Shown: piece after piece, positions 8,949 through 17,193 of the stretch
Numbering within the stretch: position 1 is the stretch's first letter
Layout: every line of letters begins with the position of its first letter
Assembly: GCF_018598225.1 (NCBI RefSeq)
Contig: NZ_JAHESF010000036.1
Coordinates: 1-64,000, forward strand
Direction of reading: 5' to 3'
Length of the DNA stretch: 64,000 nt
DNA from: Chryseosolibacter histidinae
GTDB taxonomy: Bacteria; Bacteroidota; Bacteroidia; Cytophagales; Cyclobacteriaceae
Notes under the pieces: generated by a model
The model's database searches: none
What the model was told of the DNA's origin: nothing
Seen by the model: the letters and a program-made list of their open reading frames with translations, nothing else
Made by a program: the position numbers and the translations under genes

Positions 8949-10589
8949 CTACTCAAACGCCTCAAACTTATGCTTCACCTTCTCTTCCTCTAAGTCAAGC
9001 TGGTTTTCGTGTTTGCGGATGATCTCATCTTCGAAACCTTCCTGGGTGCGGAATTTCATGAGCTCGCGGCGCTGCACCTTGATCAGCTCGGCGAAAACTT
9101 TCCGGAACTCGTCAACGGTTTCTTTTTCAGTTTCGGGTTCGGCCGTGCCGGAGTGGTTGGCGATGAGTCCTGATTCATTTTCATAACGCGTTTTGAGGTT
9201 TGCCACCAGCGCGTTGTCGACTGATTCGCCCGGATATTTTTTGATGAGCTTTTCGAGCGCAACTTTCAGCAGCTGAAGCTGGATCTGCTCGTCCTGTTTT
9301 TTGGCGGGCAGCACATGATCGGGATCCTGGTATTTGATCCAGCGGATGATGAGCGGGAACGACAACCCCTGCACTACCAGTGTGATGAAGATGACCACGA
9401 AGGTGATGAACAGGATCAGGTTCCGGTGCGGGAACGGATCGCCGTTGCTCATCAGTAAGGGAATAGAAAGCGCCGCGGCAAGCGACACCACCCCGCGCAT
9501 GCCGGCCCACCCAATGATCAGCGGGCCTTGCCAGCCTGGTCTGTCGTCGGCTACCGTAATGAAGCGGCTGATGAATACCGTGAACATCGAAGCGAACAAG
9601 GCGAAACCTATACGGGTGATGATGATGGCTACCGCGATGATGAGGCTGTAACCGATAGCTTCCCCCAGGGAATAACCTTCCAATCCTTCCATGATGGTAG
9701 GCAGCTCAAGACCGATGAGCATGAACACAAGTCCATTCAGCACAAAAGTGGTGGTTGACCACATGCTGACGCTCTGCAGCCTGCTGGAGTGGCTGAACAG
9801 CTCGTGGCTGCGGTAGGAGATGAACAACCCTCCGCTTACCACGGCCATCACGCCGGAAACATGAAAATGTTCCGCAGTGAGATACATCAGGTAGGGGGCG
9901 GTAAACGACAATGCGGTATCGATGCTCGGTGTTGTGGGAAGCCAGCGTAATACGGCATACAGCACCAGCGCAATGACCAACCCTACTACAATACCCATAA
10001 AAGTCACCAGCGAAAAGTCGACGATGGCCTGGTGCCAAACAAAAGTTCCGGCAATGACCGCGACCAGCGCAAACCGGAACACGATCAAGCTCGATGCGTC
10101 GTTGATGAGGCTTTCACCTTCAAGGATCGCCACTACCCGTCTTGGAACCTTGATGCCTTTCAGTACGGAGGTAGCGGCCACCGCATCCGGCGGAGAGATG
10201 ATACCTCCCAGCAAAAAGCCGAGCGAGAGTGTAAAGCCGGGAATAAGCGAGCTTGAAACAAACGCCACTACCACAGAGGTAACGATCACCAATCCAAAAG
10301 CCAGCACGCTGATCACCCTGCGCCATCGCCAGAAATCTTTCCAGGAAGTATTCCAGGCGGCGTCATATAAGAGTGGCGGCAGAAAAATGAGAAAGATCAA
10401 TTCCGGGTTGATCTTGATGTTAGGGATGCCCGGGATAAAGCTGATGAGCAGGCCGCCCAGCACCAGGAAGATCGGGTAGGAGATGCGCAGTTTTTGGCCC
10501 AGCATCACCAGCAGCGAGACGGTGATGATCAGCGCGATACAAAGGAACAGGTAGCTGTGGATAGTAGGCGTATTGAGGGCGGATTCCAT
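8949..10589 (-). CDS. CPA1-family Na+/H+ antiporter
   Basis: A 546-residue inner-membrane cation/proton antiporter with about 12 membrane segments over residues 10-410, then a cytoplasmic tail of about 130 charged residues. Signature segments are FLPPLLYDAAWN, GGIISPPDAVAATSVL and EGESLINDASSLIVF; the last includes the conserved Asn-Asp of CPA1 exchangers. Expected to control cytoplasmic pH and sodium. Its last codon touches the end of the comM-like gene. Confidence 0.92.
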   Translation of the reverse strand: MESALNTPTIHSYLFLCIALIITVSLLVMLGQKLRISYPIFLVLGGLLISFIPGIPNIKINPELIFLIFLPPLLYDAAWNTSWKDFWRWRRVISVLAFGLVIVTSVVVAFVSSSLIPGFTLSLGFLLGGIISPPDAVAATSVLKGIKVPRRVVAILEGESLINDASSLIVFRFALVAVIAGTFVWHQAIVDFSLVTFMGIVVGLVIALVLYAVLRWLPTTPSIDTALSFTAPYLMYLTAEHFHVSGVMAVVSGGLFISYRSHELFSHSSRLQSVSMWSTTTFVLNGLVFMLIGLELPTIMEGLEGYSLGEAIGYSLIIAVAIIITRIGFALFASMFTVFISRFITVADDRPGWQGPLIIGWAGMRGVVSLAAALSIPLLMSNGDPFPHRNLILFITFVVIFITLVVQGLSFPLIIRWIKYQDPDHVLPAKKQDEQIQLQLLKVALEKLIKKYPGESVDNALVANLKTRYENESGLIANHSGTAEPETEKETVDEFRKVFAELIKVQRRELMKFRTQEGFEDEIIRKHENQLDLEEEKVKHKFEAFE

Positions 10590-10613
10590 CGGCCAAAAAT
10601 AATATTTTTAAGA

Positions 10614-10949
10614 TCACTTCTTCTTTTTCCTGGCCCCCGACTGCAAGGCATCCTTGTAAGCCGTGTCAAGGGCATCGTGCATAAATCGCTTGGGGATCTT
10701 TTTCAATTCAAAAGTTGTCCAGCCCTGAAGACCCCATTTGTTGGGCACAGGATAAACAATTTTTTTATCGTATTCGCAGAACACAGACTGGTCTACCGCT
10801 GAGAGCTTCAGGTTGGCCGTGCCACTTTCTTCGTGCAGGGTAGCGAAGATCCTTTTGCCCGTGATCTTAAAGGCTGCCCTGTCGAAGTGAGGATTTTCTT
10901 CCGTGGCAGGGAATGACAGCGCCAGAGTCCTGAATTCTGTGATGGTCAT
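10614..10949 (-). CDS. MmcQ/YjbR family protein
   Basis: A 111-residue soluble protein. FRTLALSFPATEENPHFDRA at the start, FKITGKRIFATL in the middle and GWTTFELKKIPKRFMHDALD near the end match the MmcQ/YjbR (CyaY-like fold) family. Members are often labelled DNA-binding, but their biochemical role is poorly known. It ends in a basic KKKK tail. It lies 24 bp upstream of the antiporter on the same strand. Confidence 0.9.
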   Translation of the reverse strand: MTITEFRTLALSFPATEENPHFDRAAFKITGKRIFATLHEESGTANLKLSAVDQSVFCEYDKKIVYPVPNKWGLQGWTTFELKKIPKRFMHDALDTAYKDALQSGARKKKK

Positions 10950-11033
10950 AAACGATGATTGACACTCAATATAAAAATAACACGGAATTTATTCCATCGT
11001 GCTCATGAAGTGATCCAAATGCCGGAGAGTCTA

Positions 11034-11041
11034 TATCTTTG
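11034..11041 (+). promoter_or_regulatory. -7 element before the LuxR-type gene
   Basis: TATCTTTG matches the Bacteroidota -7 consensus and ends 14 bp before the ATG at 11056, implying a very short leader. No good -33 TTG is seen at the usual 19-bp spacing. Confidence 0.5.
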
Positions 11042-11055
11042 GAGCCTATAAATCG

Positions 11056-11487
11056 ATGAAGCGTACAATCCTTATATATGGAGCGGTGCTTGCCGTGCTC
11101 GTGTTCCTGTTAAAGTTTGTGGAGTACCGGTATATTGTCCGGGACCTTTCGCTTGAATTTTACATCGGGCTTGTCGCGATACTGTTCACTGTCATCGGCG
11201 TGTGGGCGGGACTGAAGATCACCCGGAAAAAGACCATCATGGTAATGCAGCCCGCGGCAGACTTCAAAGTAAACGAAGACCAGCTCCGGCAGCTGGGCAT
11301 CAGCCGGCGGGAGTATGAAGTGCTGGAGCTGATGGCGCGTGGCCTGACCAACCAGGAAATTGGCGACCGGCTGTTTGTCTCTCTCAACACGGTAAAGACC
11401 CATTCATCCAATCTCTTTGTCAAGCTCGATGTCAGGCGGCGCACCCAGGCCATCCAAAAGGCCAAAGAGCTCCACCTCCTCCCTTAA
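11056..11487 (+). CDS. Membrane-anchored LuxR-type transcription regulator
   Basis: A 143-residue protein with two membrane helices (about residues 4-20 and 35-52) and a C-terminal LuxR/FixJ helix-turn-helix (80-140: ISRREYEVLELMARGLTNQE, then NTVKTHSSNLFVKLDV). There is no receiver domain, so it would be a DNA-binding domain tethered to the inner membrane. The next gene, a DUF4199 membrane protein, is 169 bp downstream on the same strand and may be its partner or target (inference). Directly after its stop come two tandem repeat units. Confidence 0.88.
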   Translation: MKRTILIYGAVLAVLVFLLKFVEYRYIVRDLSLEFYIGLVAILFTVIGVWAGLKITRKKTIMVMQPAADFKVNEDQLRQLGISRREYEVLELMARGLTNQEIGDRLFVSLNTVKTHSSNLFVKLDVRRRTQAIQKAKELHLLP

Positions 11488-11489
11488 CT

Positions 11490-11590
11490 TTTGCATTTCA
11501 TTCCTGTTAATCCTTAAATCTTATTAAATCCTGGTCAGACTTTTACATTTCAATCCTGTAAATCCTTAAATCTTGTTAAACCTGGTCAGA
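11490..11590. repeat. Two tandem ~50-bp units of AATCCTGTAAATCC words
   Basis: Unit one (11490-11540) and unit two (11541-11590) share ATCCTTAAATCTT and CCTGGTCAGA. They start 3 bp after the LuxR-type stop. The same vocabulary fills the gap at 2694-2870. Confidence 0.8.
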
Positions 11591-11656
11591 ATCACACTTT
11601 CGGGTGAGGGTAGAACGGTGGAGAAAGCGCTGTTTTGACGGAAAAAATAAAACGTT

Positions 11657-12190
11657 ATGAAAAAAGTAATCATCACCTACGGTCTCATCGGCGGCGTTAT
11701 TGTATCGGCCATTATGTTAGGCAGCCATCCCCTGTTAGACAAGGGGATCATCAACTACGACAATGGTATGATCATCGGCTATGGTTCGATGGTCATTGCG
11801 CTATCCATGGTCTTTTTCGGAGTAAAAAGCTACCGCGATCAGCATTCGGGCGGAGCCATTTCTTTCTGGCAGGGCGTGAAGATCGGCATGCTGATCACCC
11901 TGCTGGCCTCGGTCATGTATGCGCTTACCTGGGAAGTATATTACAACACGGCGGCCAGCGATTTTACCGAAAAATACACCCGGTATCATGTCGATAAAAT
12001 GGTCAGCGAGGGCGCCAGCCAGGCGGAGATCGATGAAACGCGTGCGGAAATGGAGAGCTTCAACGAACTGTATGATGAAAGTTTATTGATCCGCTTCGGC
12101 GTCACCCTCATGGAGATCCTGCCCGTAGGTGTGGTCATTACCTTCCTTAGTGCGGCGTTGTTGAGGAAGAGAGAAGTGCTACCGGCTTAA
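11657..12190 (+). CDS. DUF4199 membrane protein
   Basis: A 177-residue inner-membrane protein with four predicted membrane segments (7-25, 38-55, 74-92 and 145-168) and a soluble helical loop between the third and fourth (about residues 95-140). Pattern and length fit the Bacteroidota DUF4199 family, whose function is unknown. It lies downstream of a membrane-anchored LuxR-type gene. Repeat words AGTAGGCAGTAGAC begin 5 bp after its stop. Confidence 0.85.
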   Translation: MKKVIITYGLIGGVIVSAIMLGSHPLLDKGIINYDNGMIIGYGSMVIALSMVFFGVKSYRDQHSGGAISFWQGVKIGMLITLLASVMYALTWEVYYNTAASDFTEKYTRYHVDKMVSEGASQAEIDETRAEMESFNELYDESLLIRFGVTLMEILPVGVVITFLSAALLRKREVLPA

Positions 12191-12194
12191 AATA

Positions 12195-12360
12195 AGTAGG
12201 CAGTAGACAAAGGGCAATAGGCAATGGGCAGGCTCCATACCTCACGTGGCTGTTTCAATTTGAATAGTAAATGACCTGGAATCATTCTCGGTCCTTGGCC
12301 TACTGTTCTCCGATCCATCGGTCCCGATAGCTATCGGGATTGCCTACTGCCTACTATTCA
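12195..12360. repeat. Inverted AGTAGGCAATAGG island with an 18-bp palindrome
   Basis: The gap between two convergent genes. The left arm (12195-12232) carries agtaggcagtag...ggcaataggcaat; the right arm (12341-12357) carries the inverse, tgcctactgcctact. Between them is a perfect 18-bp palindrome, TCCCGATAGCTATCGGGA (12322-12339). The stop codon of the minus-strand gene (12346-12344) lies inside the right arm. GGACTGTGGACCGTGGAC words follow at 12369-12390, inside that gene's 3' end. Confidence 0.85.
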
Positions 12361-14116
12361 CCACGCTGCTGTGGACTGTGGACCGTGGACTTTTTCCACC
12401 TCCCATGCAATAATCAATTTTCAAAATCTGCATCGCGCTGTCACATGGCAACTCGCTAAGTCGGCCAACCTTCACAAAACTCACCCTGTTAGCTTCCAGC
12501 TTCTTTTCATTGGGTGTGAAAATGTCGAAGTAGACGAAGACCGGCGTAGTGCTCCTTCTCAGCGTTTCAAAAACCTGGTTGGCAGACCGGGTGCTGGAAT
12601 ACACTGAATAAAAGTAGACCCCGGCTATGAGCGCCGTGTTGGCAATGAGCAGCAACACGGCTGTTTTGCTGATGAAGCGCAGTATGTTCTTGGTTTGCGC
12701 GAAGAGCAGAAAGACAAATACGATCACCGGCAGAAGCCAGAGCTGGGGTATGAACCTTGCCCACCATGAGGCCGGGTTGATGGCCACAGCACCTGCCACG
12801 CTGGCGACGAGGGCCAGCAGATAGATTCGATTTATACCTTTTAGCTGGATGAAGATGATCACCAGCAACACGAGGGTTACACAGAATATTCCGCTCCACA
12901 ACGGCCCGAGGGCATTCAGGCGGATGCCTTCGCTTTGGAAGATCTTGAGCTCCTGCGCGGTGAATGTAAAGGGTACTTTGTAGGCTACGGCGCGATCGCT
13001 TGTTTCGCCAAAGTTGTCGCAACGCGAAAAATTACTGATCAGAAATTTCCCGAAGGTGTTATGTGCCTTCAGTGGTTTGGGCGTCATGTGAACAATGGCG
13101 TCAACCTTGTTCTCACCTGCCAGCGGATAAAAGGGATGGCCCGCACGAATCGTGTTTGTTACATAAGGATTAAAACCGGCAATAAACACAGCAATCAATC
13201 CTGAGACAGCGGCTGCTGCTACAAAATGCCCAAGCATCTTGAACTGCTTCAGATAAAGCACGAGGCCAAGAAACACCAGGCAGATCCAGGCATGGTAGAT
13301 CAGTCCCGTGAATTTGAGGTTGATGAGAATGACGGAAGTAAAAAAAATGGAGATGTATGTAGGCCATCGCTCTTCCCGGCCGTCTCTGCGCATCAGCATG
13401 ATCAGCTGGCACATCAGGATCAGGATCAGTGAGCCCAGCGCGCCATCGAGGTAATAGCTGAAGAGCTGGTTTATGGCTATCGGGTTAAAAGTGGCTGCAG
13501 CGGCTACCAGCAGGTTCCACCCCATGCCCAGCAGGTTTAGCCTGGTGAGCAGCCAGAACAATGAGCAGAAGGCAGACAATAACATCAGCACGTTGAACAC
13601 TTTGCCGGATTCGATATTGCCGGTGAGGGTCATCATTACTGCGGAGAATGTTTCCAGCGCTTTGCCATAATGGTTGATCCACAGGTTGAGCACTATTTCG
13701 CGGTTGAAGTATTTGCTGTTCTGAGCCTCGTAGGGGAGCTGCTCGTAGAAGGGATTCCAGCCCCGCGACAGCTCAACGATGCCTATCTGGTGATAAGCCA
13801 TGCCGTCCCAGCTTTTGTCATAGACCGCACCCATGGCCAGGGTCAAACCTGCGATGATAAGCACACTGGCGATGTTATAAACGGCCAGCCTGACCGCGCC
13901 AAGCCCGTGGAAAGTTTTGAACTCCCAGAAGAGCAATGGTATCACGGTGAACGATGCAATGAGCATCACCATGCTGTTGTTGTGGATCTCCAGGTTTGCC
14001 AGGAAGAATAATCCCGCTACAATGAGGACCATACCGGTGAAATAAAGGATGGCTTTGGAAAAGAACAGGATAAAGCATAAACGTGGGGAGATGGGTGATG
14101 AGCTCTTTGAGATCAT
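12344..14116 (-). CDS. Polytopic membrane protein, GT-C-like
   Basis: A 590-residue inner-membrane protein with about 11-13 membrane segments. The first extracytoplasmic loop has YDKSWDGMAYHQIGIVEL, an acidic motif placed as in GT-C glycosyltransferases that use lipid-linked sugars; I see no decisive family match. The last roughly 20 residues, ending in SVVNSRQ, are encoded by intergenic repeat words (gtccacagtccac, agtaggcagtag), so the present C-terminus was probably set by repeat invasion or growth. Divergent from the FtsX gene at 14524. Confidence 0.75.
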   Translation of the reverse strand: MISKSSSPISPRLCFILFFSKAILYFTGMVLIVAGLFFLANLEIHNNSMVMLIASFTVIPLLFWEFKTFHGLGAVRLAVYNIASVLIIAGLTLAMGAVYDKSWDGMAYHQIGIVELSRGWNPFYEQLPYEAQNSKYFNREIVLNLWINHYGKALETFSAVMMTLTGNIESGKVFNVLMLLSAFCSLFWLLTRLNLLGMGWNLLVAAAATFNPIAINQLFSYYLDGALGSLILILMCQLIMLMRRDGREERWPTYISIFFTSVILINLKFTGLIYHAWICLVFLGLVLYLKQFKMLGHFVAAAAVSGLIAVFIAGFNPYVTNTIRAGHPFYPLAGENKVDAIVHMTPKPLKAHNTFGKFLISNFSRCDNFGETSDRAVAYKVPFTFTAQELKIFQSEGIRLNALGPLWSGIFCVTLVLLVIIFIQLKGINRIYLLALVASVAGAVAINPASWWARFIPQLWLLPVIVFVFLLFAQTKNILRFISKTAVLLLIANTALIAGVYFYSVYSSTRSANQVFETLRRSTTPVFVYFDIFTPNEKKLEANRVSFVKVGRLSELPCDSAMQILKIDYCMGGGKSPRSTVHSSVVNSRQ

Positions 14117-14523
14117 AGGTGGTTTGGGTCAGTTTTTTGGTGTCATTGAACTTTCACAGGAAAAGCTCAGCGGGATGAAGTACAGGCGAAAAAAATCATC
14201 CCATAGCCTGTTGGCTGTTTACAGAGGATAAATTTCCACGAAGCAACAAGGCTTCCTCCAAACGCCCGGCCCCGGACACCGGAAACTAAAAAACGAACAA
14301 TTCTTTAAGCCCGAACCCCAGTTATTAAACTTCCGGCAATTGGTACGGGAATTGCCAACCGTTTTGCAATTAGATTTTACGGGGTTCAACCATCAAAGAC
14401 TCTTCATAGGTTTAGGTTTAGGTGGTTGAACCCTGCTTTTTTTGTGGCTACGACCATCATAAATGACGGGTACCATAAAACTTTATCTGCACACCAGGCA
14501 TCATGCTGTAAACCAACATCCCT
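14117..14523. other. Divergent intergenic region
   Basis: A 407-bp region between the GT-C-like gene and the FtsX permease. I see no supported ORF. Its one clear structure is the hairpin with a T-run at 14382-14440. A possible promoter is TTG near 14352 followed about 16 bp later by TAGATTTT, just before the hairpin. Confidence 0.5.
14382..14440 (+). terminator. Terminator-like hairpin in the leader of the FtsX gene
   Basis: An 11-bp perfect stem (GGGTTCAACCA at 14382-14392, TGGTTGAACCC at 14423-14433) followed by TGCTTTTTTT. No plus-strand gene precedes it; it stands about 85 bp before the ATG at 14524. It may be a leader attenuator or the end of a small RNA. Confidence 0.5.
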
Positions 14524-16923
14524 ATGCTGAAAAACCTGTTGAAGATCGCCCTCCGCAATATCCTGAAGGATAAAACCTACAGTGCCATCAATATCCTCGG
14601 GCTCACCATCGGTATCACCTGCAGCATGTTCCTGCTTATGTATATCCTCGATGAGCTGAGCTACGATCGCTACCACAAAAATGCGGATAACATCTACCGG
14701 ATCGTCTCCAACATTAAGGAGCCCGATAACGCCTTCACCTGGGCTGTTGCGCAAATTCCGCTGGGAGAAGAGCTGCGCGACAATTACCCTGAAGTCGAAA
14801 ATGTGGTCCGCTTTTTCGGTACGGGGCGCACCCAGTATAAAAATGGCGACAAACAGTTTTACGAAGAAGATCTCTACCTGGTAGACTCCACAGTGTTCGA
14901 TGTCTTCACCTATACGTTCATCGATGGCGATGCCGCTACGGCGCTGGACAACCCGTTTTCAATGGTGGTAACGGAGAAGATGGCAAAAAAATATTTCGGT
15001 GACATGCAGTCTGTTGTAGGGCAATCGTTGCAAAACCTGCAGGGCGAAGAGTTCAAGATCACCGGCCTGATCAAAGACGTTCCGCCCAATTCACACTTCA
15101 GGTTCGATGGGCTCATCTCGCGCAACACACGGCCGCAGTTTCAGGGCAGCTGGGGAAATTTTGGTGTATCCACCTACGTTCAGCTACCGGCTGGGTACGA
15201 TCTCTCCAAAATGTATGCAAGCTTCGACAAGATCATCAAGGAGAAGGTCAATCCCATCTTCGAACAATACAACATCAAGATCCAGTATGAGCTTCAACGC
15301 ATGACTGACATTCACCTCTATTCCAAAATACAGGATGAAGCCGAAGAGGGCGGAGACATCTCCTACATCTATGTTTTCGGAGCCATCGCCGTGTTCATGC
15401 TCATCATCGCCTGCATCAACTACATGAACCTTGCCACAGCACGTTCGGCCAACCGGGCCAAAGAAGTAGGAGTAAGAAAAGTGATGGGATCGCAGCGTTT
15501 ACAGCTTGTTGCACAATTCATCACAGAATCGGTGGTGCTGGCACTGATCGCGTTGGTCACCAGCCTCGTGCTGATCTATGCGCTGCTGCCGGGTTTCAAT
15601 AGCCTGGCCAACAAAGAGCTTCCGTTCACTTACATTCTGCAGTTACCCGTGTTGTTAAGCCTCGTGGGCATCATGCTGTTCGTTGGTGTGGTGGGTGGAA
15701 GTTATCCGGCGTTCTATCTCTCTGGCTTTAATCCGGTGAGCGTACTGAAGGGCAAGCTCGCGGCTAGAGGAGGTACCGTTGTGTTCCGGAAGATCCTGGT
15801 GGTTTTCCAGTTCGCCATTTCGGTCTTTATGCTCATCTCTACCCTTATCGTTTTTGATCAGCTTCAGTACCTCAGAAACAAGGACCTTGGTTTCGACAAG
15901 GAGCGTGTTGTTCGACTGAACCTCAGCGGAAAAGATATTCAGCAGAAAGGGCCGGTGCTGGCAGAGCGCCTGAAGCAATCGCCTGAAGTTGCGGGTGTAG
16001 GCATGGCCTCCAGCTCACCCGGACAAGGCATCGGCAAGTTGCTTTTTAAGGTTGAAGATAATGAGGGCAAAATGACCGACCGTGGTGTAGACCTGTTCAA
16101 CGCAGATTTTGATTTTGTAAAGTCGATGGGCATGGAGATCGTGCAGGGACGTGACTTCTCACGCGATATTGTTTCTGACACCACCTTTGCCGTGCTGGTG
16201 AACGAGGCCATGGTTAAAAGAATGGCCTGGAGCAATCCACTCGGGAAAAAATTTGTGCTGGAGGGCGCAGGACCCAACAACACAAACATCGAAAAGCGGG
16301 TGGTGGGTGTGCTCAAGGATTATCACCAGAACTCATTGTATTCAGTGATCGAACCGCTCATGATCGTGCTCGACAAAAATGGCAGGCTGATGTTTGTAAG
16401 AACAGCAGAGGGCGACGTGAAAAAATCGCTGGCGGCAATTGAGAAAGCGTGGAAGGAGATCTTCCCTAACAACCCCTTCGAGTATAGTTTCCTCGATCAG
16501 GATTTCAACTCACAGTATAAAGCAGACGAAAAGCGAAGCCAGATCTTCACCATCTTTTCAGGCCTCACGGTTACCATCGCGTGCCTTGGCCTGCTGGGAC
16601 TTGCTGCATTCACCACGGAGCAGCGCACTAAAGAGATCGGCGTTCGTAAAGTGATCGGTGCCAGCGTACGGGGACTGGTGGTGCTGGTGTCAAAAGAATT
16701 TTTCCTGCTGGTGGGCATCGGTATGGTGCTGGCATTTCCGGCAGCGTGGTTTGTCACCGACGACTGGTTGCAAAATTTTGCATACCGCATCCAGCTCAGC
16801 GGCGAATGGCTCACCTTCCTGGCATCAGCGTTGCTCGCATTTGTGATCACCCTGGCCACCGTCGGCTACCATGTGATCCGCGCAGCATCTGCTAATCCGG
16901 TGAAGTCATTGAGAGACGAATAA
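14524..16923 (+). CDS. ABC transporter permease, MacB/FtsX type
   Basis: A 799-residue permease with the Bacteroidota stand-alone layout: MacB periplasmic domain plus two FtsX blocks. The N-terminus MLKNLLKIALRNILKDKTYS precedes the first membrane helix. Paired signatures ARSANRAKEVGVRKVMGS (about residue 310) and TTEQRTKEIGVRKVIGAS (about residue 700) mark the two FtsX domains. The matching ATPase is not next to it. Such permeases couple ATP hydrolysis to extrusion of peptides or lipoproteins, or to mechanical signalling in the envelope. A second permease of the same length is at 40084-42483. Confidence 0.92.
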   Translation: MLKNLLKIALRNILKDKTYSAINILGLTIGITCSMFLLMYILDELSYDRYHKNADNIYRIVSNIKEPDNAFTWAVAQIPLGEELRDNYPEVENVVRFFGTGRTQYKNGDKQFYEEDLYLVDSTVFDVFTYTFIDGDAATALDNPFSMVVTEKMAKKYFGDMQSVVGQSLQNLQGEEFKITGLIKDVPPNSHFRFDGLISRNTRPQFQGSWGNFGVSTYVQLPAGYDLSKMYASFDKIIKEKVNPIFEQYNIKIQYELQRMTDIHLYSKIQDEAEEGGDISYIYVFGAIAVFMLIIACINYMNLATARSANRAKEVGVRKVMGSQRLQLVAQFITESVVLALIALVTSLVLIYALLPGFNSLANKELPFTYILQLPVLLSLVGIMLFVGVVGGSYPAFYLSGFNPVSVLKGKLAARGGTVVFRKILVVFQFAISVFMLISTLIVFDQLQYLRNKDLGFDKERVVRLNLSGKDIQQKGPVLAERLKQSPEVAGVGMASSSPGQGIGKLLFKVEDNEGKMTDRGVDLFNADFDFVKSMGMEIVQGRDFSRDIVSDTTFAVLVNEAMVKRMAWSNPLGKKFVLEGAGPNNTNIEKRVVGVLKDYHQNSLYSVIEPLMIVLDKNGRLMFVRTAEGDVKKSLAAIEKAWKEIFPNNPFEYSFLDQDFNSQYKADEKRSQIFTIFSGLTVTIACLGLLGLAAFTTEQRTKEIGVRKVIGASVRGLVVLVSKEFFLLVGIGMVLAFPAAWFVTDDWLQNFAYRIQLSGEWLTFLASALLAFVITLATVGYHVIRAASANPVKSLRDE

Positions 16924-16941
16924 TGCAGTTTACGTGGAATG

Positions 16942-17186
16942 CAGTTTCACGCAAAGACCGCAGAGGTTTTTTGTTTTTCGCCGTCATCCTGAATGGCGAT
17001 TTGAGCGTTGGCATGTGCGAATGAAGGATCCCCATTTGAACAACGTGCTTACGAAAGTGTCACACGCTCGAATTAAGTACGCAGCAAGCGATCCGGGAAT
17101 CCTTTGCTCACACAAGCCAACACAATTGCATTTGTAGGATGATGTGTTCGATAGAGTCTTTGCGCTTCTTAGCGTCTTTGCGTGAA
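16942..17186. repeat. TTTGCGTCTTTGCGTGAA inverted arms around a copy of the GAAGAATCCCC repeat
   Basis: The gap between two convergent genes. Left arm 16942-16966 (cagtttcacgcaaagaccgc) and right arm 17155-17186 (gtctttgcgcttcttagcg, then tctttgcgtgaa) are inverted copies. The interior (16981-17116) is a diverged copy of a MITE-like repeat with gaaggatccccat and ccgggaatcctttgctc near its ends; other copies are at 38321-38434 and 54870-54995. Confidence 0.7.
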
Positions 17187-17193
17187 CCTGTAT

